DNA from: Diploptera punctata
Taxonomy: Eukaryota > Arthropoda > Insecta > Blattodea > Blaberidae
Length of the DNA stretch: 64,000 bases
Assembly: GCA_030220185.1 (NCBI GenBank)
Contig: JASPKZ010008351.1
Coordinates: 1,426,001 to 1,490,000, forward strand
Direction: 5' to 3'
Below are positions 10,889-23,800 of this stretch, piece after piece. Position numbers and translations under genes: made by a program. The stretch's first letter is position 1; each line of letters begins with the position of its first letter. Below the pieces are notes generated by a model, which searched no databases, had not been told where the DNA came from, and was given only the letters and a program-made list of their open reading frames with translations.

Positions 10889-11203
10889 GTAAAGTAAAGT
10901 GATCCCACAACAGGCCTCAGGAGGCCCTTGGGGTAGTAGGAGGTTAAGGCTCCCACATTTTCTAGACAATCGGCACTTTATGTCAGCCGGGTTGTCAGCC
11001 CTGCGTGACGGCCGCCTTTACCCCCAGAACAAGCGTCTGGTACTCATTTCCGTTAGAGGCTGAGTCGACCCCAGGGCCATAGTACCGCCAGAGGGTTTGG
11101 GTCAGTTTTAAAAATCCTGACCCCAACGGGACTTGAACCCTCGACCCTCCGGCTTGTAGCTCAGTGCCTTAACCACTGCACTAGGCGTGCCCCTAGTATT
11201 GAT
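10889..11203 (-). mobile_element. tRNA-derived SINE, family S2
   Basis: Same family as 1603-1893; B box GGTTCAAGTCC on minus. GAATAATTTA at 10879-10888 and 11204-11213 is the TSD. Confidence 0.8.
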
Positions 11204-11387
11204 GAATAATTTAAACATTGGTTATTCCATTATAAAATCAAATTGCTTAAAATAAATTTGAGAAAAGGTCCACTTACCTCAATCTTAGTCTAATAAAATT
11301 AACCTTACTTTCCCCAACTTTAAAAAATTTCTACCATGTTATGATATGTAATAAGATTATTGTAATCAAAATCAAAGTGGGAGGTAA

Positions 11388-11520
11388 CACTATGAGGTAT
11401 TTTCATTAATGAAGGAGTTGGAGAAAGTGCTTTAACATCTCACCTCAAAGTTACGCGTCTTCATGCAATTTTATGAGGTGAAATGTTAAAGCATTTTCTC
11501 CAACTCTTCATTAAAGATTA
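11388..11520. repeat. Foldback with PLE-like CACTATGAGGT end
   Basis: Arms of about 42 bp (TAATGAAGGAGTTGGAGAAA and its complement near 11480-11516) flank a loop near 11455. The left end AACACTATGAGGT is the inverse of the PLE terminal ACCTCATAGTG. No clear hammerhead core. Confidence 0.55.
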
Positions 11521-11701
11521 TTGTACTTAATATATCCACATTAAATTGAACACTTCATTGCAAATGAAAGATTTATTAAAATACATTAGAAATTTTTTTA
11601 AAAGATTTCTTATAAAAATTTGAATGAACCATATAATGCTTTTTATTTTTAATTCCAATCGGCAATTTAATTTCAAATGAAATATTGTGAAATTACCACG
11701 T

Positions 11702-11865
11702 TCACATGTTGTTCTTTTGTATTGCAAGTCCTTCCAAATGTTTCATCACTAATCCCATATCTTTATCTTTAGACATTCTCAGGAAATAAGTTTTTCTTAT
11801 CTGAAGAATCTTCATCCATTCAGGTTGCACTTTAATTATTAGACGAATATGTTCTTCTAGTTCAG
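11702..11865 (-). CDS. CDT1: CDT1 exon 10: end of MCM-binding domain and stop
   Basis: The 164-nt terminal exon follows GTTGTTACAG and completes the split Ala codon. It encodes AELEEHIRLIIKVQPEWMKI, then IRKTYFLRMSKDKDMGLV, and ends with TGA at 11702-11704. It parallels the human MEKHL---LLPDWL---RI-TDTYVKL segment, so the C-terminus is complete. Confidence 0.95.
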
Positions 11866-14800
11866 CTGTAACAACAAATTATGTCATGGTAAGCCTTTGA
11901 TTAACAAATCTTAAAACATAATTTCCATGAATGCTTATTGTGCTCAATAACTAGAGATCCATGTAATTTGCGAGTTGCGATAACGTGAAATGCTCTAATT
12001 TTGTCATTTTCTTGTACCATTTCTTAACTTCACTACCCATAAACCTAAAAAAAGCATTATGAATCGCAAAATAACATGAAATCCTACGATAAAGCAAAAT
12101 AACATCAAAATTTAAAATTTTCAATGAATTCTGGAGATTTTTTTTTCTATTTGTGAAATTTCCATAATGCATTTTCAAACACTGCTTTCGGATTCCATGT
12201 TCTTTTTAACTGCCATATCAGCTTCCTCCATGCACTCTTGCAAAGGGAAATGGTAGCAACACAGTTCACAACATAGAGGTAATATTTTCTGTCCTCCTCA
12301 TGCTCAAATATGGTCTCTCCCTAGATTTTAAGTTCTATAGCCAATATGAATTCCAAGAAATGCAAATTATACTAACATATAAGATAAGTTTTCCCCTTAA
12401 ATTTTTGCAGACATGATTATCAATTTTATATCCCTTAAACTACTGGATATATCATTCTTATTGGGTTTAATATTCTAGACTAGGATTAAAAAGACTCAAA
12501 TTTTCATTTTTTTAGAATAACACCAAATTTCCCCTAAAAATAAAACCTCTTTCACGGATCTCTATCAATAACAGTTAATTGAACATATCAAGTTGTGTAC
12601 AATTATACAATTTCTAAGATTGTTTTCCTCTCTTTAGTTTAAATTACCACCACCTTCAAAGTTTGGATCTAGAGACACCTTCCATTTTCATATGGAAACT
12701 GTTGTCACCATCGCTTCTTCAGTCTTTCCAATGTTCTTTTTTCTTTTGATAATAGTTTTTTATTATTCTATTTTCAGGTAGAACTGTAAGAAAAAGGATT
12801 TCTCTAAAATTAGTTGAAGCTTTTAAAAACAAAAAGACAATAGAAATATTTACCTTTCGACAATCTTTCCCTATAGCTGTGACTAAGCTTCTCTAGAACA
12901 AAATCTAATGGCAGAACACTCTTCTTTTCAGCTATAAATAAATTTCTCAAAATACGAGCCATTTCTGGCAGACGAACATGTTGGGCTGCTTCTTTACCCT
13001 GGGCTGGAGAACATGTCATGGCTTGTAGAGCCCTAGCTGCCTGTCTTGCCCTAACCTGTAATGGAAATTACCTCATTATTATACCGAATAACAAATAACA
13101 TTATATTCTTTAAACTTATTAAAATGTCCTGCACATATATGTTCCAATATGCAAAATTAAATCATGATAATTACGTAAATAATAATGATTTATACTGTCA
13201 GAAGACCATATCACTCTATTTTCATTCAACAGTAAAATAAAGTATACAAAATAAATACAGAGAAGACCTCCCAGCCATGGTTGGGGTAGCGGGGAAAAGT
13301 ACATGTGGCCACTGAGTCCTCACTCCGCATCACGCGGCAGAGCAACTGCACAGGTCTTTTCCTACTTCTTTCACTTGTAATATTATAATGATATTGTGAA
13401 AAGAAAAATTAATGTGTGAACCAGGAATCGAACCGTGGACCTCTAGTTCTCCAGACTAGTGTGCATTCCACACCTGGCACAAACACAAACAATTCTTTCC
13501 ACATATACAAATCTATAATTATCGTTTCGTCCGTTGTCAGGTAGATGACACTGCCATCGCCAACGGCCGGCTTTGTTTAGAAGTATCTATATTTGAGAAT
13601 TTTACACCACCACTTTTATAAGTAGTAAACAATGTTATTTAACATTTTCCAATACTGTTATTTTAACACAGTTCCAATAATGGATCATATTATAATATTA
13701 TAATGATATTGTGAAAACAAAAATTAATGTGTGAACCAGGAATCGAACCGTGGACCTCTAGTTCTCCAGACTAGTGTGCAGCCCACTACACCATTCCAAG
13801 TTGAATCCATCTCCTTTTTTTTCGGACTACCAGCATTCCTGTCTCCTTTTGGTTTGTAATTAAGTATAATTTTTGGAATGCATTTATCTCTCATTCTTTA
13901 AACATGTTCTTTCCAGTTTTTCTAGATTCTTTTATTTTATCTAAAACTCTTCTTCTTTCATCTAGAAGTTTGCAGGCAGCTACACTTCTCAGAAATCTCA
14001 TTTCAGCTGCTTCTATGATCTTCTCTTCTCTTTTAGTTAAAACCCAAAATTCACTACCATACAATAGTAAGGGGACTATCACTGCTTTATAAAATTTTAG
14101 TTTTGTTTCCTTTCTTGTGTTTTTAAATGTTCTTCTAATTGTGCCAGATTTTGGAAACTTTTCTCTCTTTTCTTTTTTTTTTTCAGAGATCATATTTTCC
14201 GTTTTCAAAGTCATGGAAAGGAAATGAGTTTCTTTCAGATTTTGGCACTTATTCCCTTTTCAATTTAATTCCTTCTAAATTTTTAATCACATTATATGTA
14301 TTACATAGCTGTATTTTAGTTTAACACACAGACTTGTGAACGTTCCCATGAGCAAAGAAAATTACAATAAAGAGAAAGAACACATCATAAAATTTGCGAA
14401 GGATAATGGATTTCAAGAAAAGATGATACACAAGAAAATAAATAAATTCAAGGAGCAAAAAATTATTAATGAAAGTACTCTTCACACAAATAAAGATATT
14501 GGTAAAAAATTCAAGAAGTTCACATACCACCCTTTAGTATTTGACAAGTTTCAAAAAATCTTCAACAAATTCTACATTAAATTAGCACTGAAAAATGATT
14601 ACAGTTTAGGTAATTTAATAAAAACCAACAAAAATGAAAAGATTGTGAAAAGATATACATAGGAAAAACAAAAAGGAATCTAAATACAAGATTAAAGGAA
14701 CACCTCAGAAATGTTAAAAATGGAGAAACAGAAAAATCTGCAATAGCTGCACATGCCTGGTCAGAAAAAACATAGAATAGAAACCAAAACAAAATTACTT

Positions 14801-17800
14801 AAACAATTGGAAAAACCGAAGGAACTCACAATTTGGGAAAAAATTTACATATACAAGAATAAAAACACAACTATGAATTTTGAAATACCCGATGATAAGG
14901 AGAGGGGATTGATTTGGAAGTTCGTCGGCCAGCCATCAGATGGCGCGGAGGTCAGTCTGCAGGAGAGGAGACCATTGGATGTCAGTTGTGAACGTGAACA
15001 GCATTGAGAATGTCACAAATAGAGTGACAAAATCCAGATTGTGAGGGAGTTAAGAAGTATGAGGTGAGTCAAGAAATAACTCAACTAAATTAAAATAAAC
15101 CTCATAGTGTTATTTCCTACCTACATAACTTAAGATTATTGATATTGTGAAAAGAAAAATGAATTACTTATTTTAGGAATTCACACTGTGAGGTATATTC
15201 ATTAATAATAATAATAATAATAATGTTTGAACCAGGAAATAACCCGTGGACCTTTCGTATTCTGTACGAGCATGCAAGACCACTACACTATTCGAGACAT
15301 GGTACAAACATTAACAATTCTTTCCACATATACAAATCTCTAATTCTCATTTCGTCCACTGCCAGGTAGATGTCACTACCAATGACAATGGCCAGCTTCA
15401 TTTAGGAGTATCTATGTTTGAGAATTTTACACCACCACTTTTATAAGCAGTAATCAATGTTATTTAACACTTTCCAATATTGGAAAGTGTTAAATAAGAT
15501 TATTGAGTTGCAAATCCCGATTTTTTTTTTCTGATTTTCCAACGTATGTTCAATTCTCAACTTACCAAGCTTGACTGAAGATGAAGGTAAAATGACCTTT
15601 GAAACAGGTAACATGAAATTATATTTGGGGTTCAGACCCCAGTCTAGGCGTATATTCTTCCTTTCATATATAATTTGTCCATCATTACGATGTTTAAAAA
15701 CGAATAATATTAACACAGGTATAATGAAAACCCGGAACTTTATGAGGTGAGATATAAAAACATTTTCTCCAACTCATTTATAAATAAATACATACATACA
15801 TTTATTATATTTTGCACATACAAACCTTTTCCAGTAATGCTTTAGGAATTCCTTTGAGCAAATCTGGGACTGGAGAAACGTCTTTTTTTGGAGATTCTAT
15901 TTTGTTTGACTGCTCACTCACTAATTTCAAAGCTTTTTCCATTCTTTGATTACAGTTAAATAAATTCTTCGCTTTTTCTGTAAACACAAAAAAAACATGA
16001 AAAGTATTAAACGCCTTAACCAAAATAAATACAGTAATGTCACATTAATCATGTGCCTTGTATTTTGTGGTTTCTGACCACCTGTCCAAGGAATGTCTAA
16101 TTTTGTTTCATTACTTACTAACTTACTGACACTATCGAACCCATAGGTTCATGGCCGCGCGGACATAAGCTCTCCATACATCCCTATCCTGAACTAATGC
16201 TTTCCAATCATTCCCTGCATAATCTAATTCCCTCAAATCATAGTTAATGTTATTCTCCCACCTCATTCTTGGTCTACCAACTGGGCGTTTTCCCTCTGGC
16301 TTTCCTACAAGAAGCTTCCATGCACTTCTTTCATTCCCCATACATGCAACATGTCCTGCCCATCGCAGTCTATGGGACTTAACTGTTCTTATTATATCTG
16401 CCTTCCCATAAAGACCATGCAGTTCATTGTTATGTAGTCTTCTCCATTCACCTGTTTGTTCATCTCTCTTTGGTCCAAAAATTTTCCTAAGTACTTTATT
16501 CTCAAATACTTATAATCTCCTTTCCTCCCTTAAAGTAAGAGTCCATGTTTCACATCCATATAATATAACTGGTAGAATAATAGTTTTATATATTTTCAGT
16601 TTAATGTTTTTTGAAAGGAGTTGGGACATCAAGTCTCTCTGCAATGCATAATAGCACGCATTTCCAGAATTGAGCCTATGTATAATTTCTTTGTGCATCT
16701 CATTCCTATTTGTGATTATTGTTCCTAGGTATTTGAATTCAGCCACTTCCTCAAAATTTCCCTCATTAGAATACATTATTTAATGACATAATTATCACCT
16801 ATATTGAACTACTAGAGCATCTCAAAATATTTATTTAGGTTACATTTGACATTACAAACTTCATTTATAGCTTTTTTTTAATACAATAGGAAGTTACATT
16901 AAGAAGTTTTGATATAATAAATTTGGGAATTTTTAACATTATGAGGTTTTATTAATAAGAATTGAATCGTGAATTCTTCTTACCTCATACTTCAATGTTT
17001 TTTTAAACACAGCACTGCAGTATCAGTGACCATCGTCACCACCTCAGCTGTTTTCACGACTGTCAATTTTTTTCTTTTGCCAGTATTTATCCAAACTGCC
17101 ATCTGGTGTTCTTTTGAAAGAATCATTTTCTAACCTGCCATCTGTTGTATTTTTGAAGAACTTTGTAATCAAGCTCGGTTCATCTGGAATCTCGAAGTTC
17201 ATGGTTCTAGTATGGTTTTTTTTAATATATATCTTTTCCCAAACTGTTAAATCCAAATGTTTGGATAAATTGTTCATTTTTTATTATTTCACTCACCTCA
17301 TACTTCATAACTTCTTGCAGACCTAGGTTTCATCACATTTGTGACATTCTCAATGCTTCTTTTTCAATTTCTCCATTCTTTATGTTTCTGAAGTGTACTT
17401 TTTTTCGAGTTTCCAAGTTCCTTTTTGTTTTTCCTATATATATCCTATTGCAATCTTTGCAATCAATTTGATAAATTCCAGATTTTTCGTTGTCTGGGGT
17501 GTTAACTTTATTATTAGTTAACAGAAGATTACCCAAGTTGAATGGGGGGGGGGGGGGGATTGGAGCCAATGTTATATTAAAATTTCTGAAAATTTTTTAA
17601 AACTTATTATGAACTTCAGGATAGTAAGTAAATTTCTTGAATTTTTCATCTTTTTTTTTTTTTTGGAATCATGTTGTAGGGTGGTGTATTCCTGTAACCT
17701 TTTCTGTTGTTTAAATTTCTTTAATTTATTCTTTATTATGTCTTCATCAAAACCATTTATTTTAGCGACATGTATAATATGATTATATTCATTATCAAAA

Positions 17801-20800
17801 TCTTCTACATTAAGTGGAATATTTATCAACCTGTGTAGACTATTGAAAATTGCATGTTTATGTGACACCTGATTAAAACCTTAAGATTTTATGTAGTTGT
17901 CAGTATGTGTGCCTTGCCTATTATATATTAAATTCAATTCTTTGCTGTTCATTTCTTATTAAGTATATGTCTAAAAATGGGATCTTGTTCAATTTCAATA
18001 GTGAATTTTACTGACTCATCCTGAAGATTAAGCAATTTCAATGCATCTTGAATGTATTTTTTATCAATTACAGTGACTATTTATCTCATGCCCCAAATGG
18101 GAGTCAATGACCAATCACGTTTCAATGATTTCTGTTTTACAACCAATCAGAGTCGTGTTTCACGAAATATTTATCAGTGTTATAATTACCATATTAAAGA
18201 AGGCTCCTCCTTTTTAATATTCTGAACAGGTCTGACCATTATATTGCAGTGACTGAGGCTGTGAGAAATACGGCTACCAGATTGTATATATAGTGCATGA
18301 ATGTTAACACATGCCGCATGCGGGAGTTAATATAAAAATATTTGTAGCAATTGATTATACCACCAAAAAAAGAAACCACTGTTTGCACTTTCTTAAATGT
18401 ATTTTTTCCCAGGTAACAATCCAGAAAAATATAATTGTCATATTTACATCATACGATATCAGAAATGAATTAATATACAGTTTGATGTGTTTCATTTTTT
18501 CTCCACTAGAGAGCATTCTTACAATATTGCGTTCCTTTGGCAATAAATAGTATGATCTGTTGCAATGATAAACAAAAGAAGCAGATGAAGCATACCTATC
18601 GTTTCTCATTTGTTTTCAAACATCGCCGTTTACATTAAATATATAAATATTTTAAAATAACTATAGTTAAATAATGATTTGTGAGTAAACAGCTTAATTT
18701 TATTCGTTAAATAGTCCTAACAAACGCCACTCTTGATTTCCAATTTATCAATAATTTGGAAATCACTCGTGGCATTACTTATGATAATATCATCCGCATA
18801 TCTATACCAACACTTGGAAATCAAAGGATAAGCATTGGTGATATGTGATTCAAGATACCCCATAAATAAATTTGCTAAAAATGGAGAAAGTGGATTTCCC
18901 ATTGCCAATCCAATTCTTTGCTTTATTGACTAAGCATAACCTCACAGTTTGAGAGAAAATCTACATCCAAAAATCCAAAGACAAGAATTTTAATTTGGAG
19001 GTTTTTCAGTCCAACAACAAAGGGACGGAGATTGAAGGAATACCAATTGTCAAATTAACAGTCAGATGCCAATTGCCATTGCTGCTTGAAAAATTTCTTC
19101 AAATAATTTCAAAATTGCAGATACATTTTTATGAGAGTGATAATTGATTCCTGTTCATCCCACTGCAGGGACACAGATGCTTCCCTAATGGGAACTTTCT
19201 TAACCAATTGATTTTAGTTATGCTTATTTCCCTACAGATGTCATTGATGGCATACCAACCCAATAAGACATCTAGTAGTCAACTATGGTATATTATTTTA
19301 AGTCTGATCATCTTACCTCAATTGAGGTAAGATGATCAGACTAAAAATAATATAATAGATCAGTATTCTCTGCAGACTAAATTACCCCACCTTATAGAAT
19401 TTTTAAAAAATTAATATTTTTAACACTGAAGTTTATTTTTAAATAATCATTATATTATCTCACCTTAAAATTTGTAGATTCTTGAGAAAGATGTTCGCAA
19501 GAATTTACAAATTAAGAGGTGATGTATTAATTTCCGATTCTTAACATAATGATTATTAAAAAATTAAATTGAATAGTTGATGTGAATAGAAAGTTATTTC
19601 ATAAGAACAAACTTAAATCAGTACTTACCGAGAACATCTTTGGCAGTTGTATATTTTTCTATGTTTGGAGGCTGTGGAAGAGAATCTGGAACAATATCTG
19701 GAACTTCATCTAATCCAAAACCAGGATGCCATCGGGTAACTTTATCTCTAGGTATTATCAGAGGTGGATTTAAAGTTCGTAAATATTCCTGCAGCATAAA
19801 AATAGAGTTCAATACTAATTAAATTAGCTTAAATAATATGTTAACTCTGCAATACAGATTTTCATACATAGGAAAAATAAGTTAAACCTCATGATTTCAA
19901 TTCATGAAGAGATATTCAAATAGCATAAATTTAATTATATTTAAGTTGTATATTTTGACTCGCCTCATATTTCTTGATTTTTATGCAGACTACTTTCGTC
20001 GCTAACTGTGTGACATTCTCAATGCTTTACAACTGTTGTCTTACGGTTGTACTTCCTGCACCCTCTGTTGGCTGACCGATGAACTTCCAAATCAAATTTT
20101 TTTCCCAGTGAAAGAGAAAAAAAATTTGATGTGGAAGTTCATCGGTCAGCGAACTGAGGGTGCAAAAATCAATTTGCAGGAAGGAAAACTGCAAGACAAC
20201 AATTATAAAGCATCGAGAATGTCACACGGTTAGCAATGAAACTAGTCTGCATAAAAATCAAGAAATATGAGGCGAATCAAAATATACAACTCAAATATAA
20301 ATTAAATAAATCTCATAGTGCTATTTCCTACATATATTTAATAAAGCATAAATTTAACTTGTATATAATAGAAAAAGGATTTTTATGAACTAAAAATTAA
20401 GATACAGCTGGTATAATGTTTATATAACTGGAATGTTTATAAATGAGTTCGGAGAATATGTTTTTATATCTCACCTCATAAAAAAATTGTGCGTTTTCAC
20501 AATATCAGTTTCAAAGGCCATTTTGCCTTCATCTACAGTCAAACCCCAAATGTTGAAATTTTGCCATTAACACCACCTTCCAAACTTCCATCTGGTGCCA
20601 ATTTTATGAACATGGAGATTAATTTTTGTTAGCCAGAAATTTCAAAATTCATGATTCTATATTTGTTCTCTGAATGTATATCTTTTCCCAACTGTTAATT
20701 CCAAAGGCTTCTCTAAATGTTTTAAAAGTTAGTTTCTCTACCAATTTTGTCATTCTCTAGCAATTGCCAATTTTTTAATTTCACCTTTTTTAAGAGTCTC

Positions 20801-23800
20801 TAAATTCCTTTTAAGTTTTCCCTATAAATACTTTCTTACAGTCGTTGCAATTAATTTGATAAATTCCAGATTTATTTTATCTGGAGCATTAACCATTTTA
20901 TTAATTATTAGTAGATTACCCAGACTAAATTTGTTAATCACAGCCAATGTAATACTGAATTTATTAAACATTTTTTTTTTAAATTTTCCAGGATGGTAGG
21001 TAATTTCTTGAATTGTATTCCTTCTTTTAAATTAAATTGTGGGTGATGTATTCATAAAGTCTTTTTTTTTTTAATTTCTTTAATTTATCTATTATTTTTA
21101 AAACTATTTAACATAGCTATGTTGTTGTTTTTCAAATGGTGGGCCTTGGCAACAAAGCCATTAGCGTTCTTGCTCTCCAATGTTTCTCTATGGTGGATCC
21201 AACAGGTAATACTTCACAGGTTTGTAGGTGTTCTTCGTTCATTTCGTCTTTGTTACATAGAGGACAATTTGGATTCATGTAGATTCCTATTTTATATAAA
21301 TGTTTGGCCAAATAGTCATGTTCTGTAAGCAGTCTAAATTTTGCTACCGTAGTTTTACGTGGAATTTCTGGAATAATACCTGGCTTCTTTACTAAAATAT
21401 TCCATTTTTTGTCTTTGGCTTTATTACATAGGTCTTGTTTTGTTTGATTTTATAAAGTCCCTCCCGGAGGACTTGCTCCTTGGTTTTTTCCATCCTAAAA
21501 AATCCATCAACCCCGGCCGAGTTTGAACCTGCAACCCCCGGGACCAGAGACAATGAGCATAACCACTAGTCCACCGCGGCCGATCCTCTACATTAAGTGG
21601 AATATTAATCTGTGTAATAGACTGTTGAAAATTCCTAAGATAGTATTTTATTTAATATCTAGATGTCACAATTGAAAGTTCGGCATGAAATTTTGCTTAG
21701 AGACATCATAATTCATGCTTGAGGTTTTTTAACAGAATTTTAGAAGACACATAGCTTTACTTATGAAGGAAATTATTTGAAATATTTTGCTGATTTACCT
21801 CATGTTTGTCCATAGTTATTTCCAGTAGATAATTATGAAATTCTTGTTTCCTTTCAAGCAGACATGATGGAGTCATGGATATAACACCGCTCTCAGGATC
21901 TGACTGGTTTGTGCCTAAAAAAAATTCAAACATTGTGAAGCTGCAGGAGATAAAAATTTAAATACAAGATAACTACAGCTATGAAACATTATTATTCACA
22001 ATGAAGGAAGAGCTAAAAGTCTTCCCAAATATGGTCAAATATTCAGATAAATAGGGTATGAACAAAAAATTATATAATTCGTTATCGTTCATCTAATATA
22101 GTCAATTTTATTATCTCTTCAAACCAGGATCCCAAATAGTACTAGTGTACAAATTTCTTCCTTCCCAGCAGTATCCAGAGTACATACTCACAGAATACAA
22201 GTTTTTATAAAAATCGTCATTCCTCCCTCTAACATCTCTTGGGATTTAGAGGTACTATATTGTAGATAAATTAAAATGTTTTAAGTTATGTAGGTAGGAA
22301 ATAACACTTCATTGTTCACAAACATCCCGATGGACAAACTATGAAAATTTTAGAAAAATGGCTGATAGAAAACAAAGTAGGTGATAATAGCGTTAAAGAG
22401 TACATAAAATTAACAAAATTATGCTTAAATCAAATGTTCTTCACCTTTAGGGGAAAGTACTATAGACAAAGATCAGGACTTGCAATAGGAAATCCATTAT
22501 CACCATACTTAGCAAATATGTTTATGGGTAACTTTGAATGTCAAGTAACCAAAGCATACCCTTTGATGTTTAAATTTTGGAGAAGATATGTAGATGATAT
22601 CATAGCAACAGTAAAACAGAAACAATTAGAAGATACCATTAAACTGTTAAATATTCATAATAGAACAATGAAATTTACAATGGAAGTAGAAAATAATCAT
22701 GAAATCCACATTCAGAAAAACTTATGAACTTCGAAATTCCTGCAAATTGACCTGATCCAGAGGTTCATCGATCCACCATCAGAGGGAAGAAGAATAGTTT
22801 CTTCTGATCGACATAACATCAGTCGCCAAGAAGGTACTGAGGATGAGAGAGTTGTGGTCTCGAAATCGCGATCTACTTAGAAGATATATATGAGGAGAGG
22901 TAAGAAACATTTAATTTCACCATAAATTAAACCTCATAGTGATTAATTCCTATAAAAGTTAAAAAATGAAATACCATTTTTAGACCATAAATTGATCAGG
23001 AACGAAGAAAAAAATAAATAAAAATTTGGAATCTACAGAAAAGAAACTCACATTGATAATTATATAAAAGCAACAGGATTTAACCATTTTTCGCACAAAC
23101 AGGCAGTATTTAATAGTTTAACACACAGACTTGTGAACGTTCCCATGAGCAAAGAAAATTTCAATAAAGAGAAAGAACACATTATAAAAATTGCAAAGGA
23201 TAATGGATTTCAAGAAAATATGATACACAAGAAAATAAATAAATTCAAGGAACAAAAAATTATTAATGAAAGTACTCTTCAGACAGATAAAGAAATTGGT
23301 AAAAAATTCAGGAAATTCACATACTACCCTTTAGTATTTAACAAGTTTCAAAAAATCTTCAACAAATTCAACATTAAATTAGCACCAAAAAATTATTACA
23401 GTTTGGGTAATTTAATAAAAACCAACAAAAATGAAAAACATGAAATATGAGGTAAGATGTTAAAATGACTCATTAATTTATTAAAAATGAAAAGATTGAA
23501 GTCTGCAAAAAAATCAGGAATTTAGCATAAGTAATGCCACGAGTGATTTCCAAATTATTGATAAATTCACGACTCACGAAGTGAGGAGTGAATTTATCTA
23601 GATAATTTGGAAATCATGAGTGGCATTTGTTAGGACTATTTAACGAATAAAATTAAGCTGTTTACTCACAAATCATTGTTTAACTATAGTTATTGAGAAT
23701 GTCACAAATGATGTGACGAAACCTAGGTCTGCGAGGAGTTATGAAGTATGAGGTGAGTGAAAGAAAAAAATAAACTATATTAAAAAACCCATAGTGCTAT

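Noticed and set aside
20213..20260. Calling each TTGAGAA/TCGAGAA terminus an active hammerhead
   Set aside because: C3 and G8 are normally essential; without the pair-swap argument tested, these are recorded as variant motifs only.
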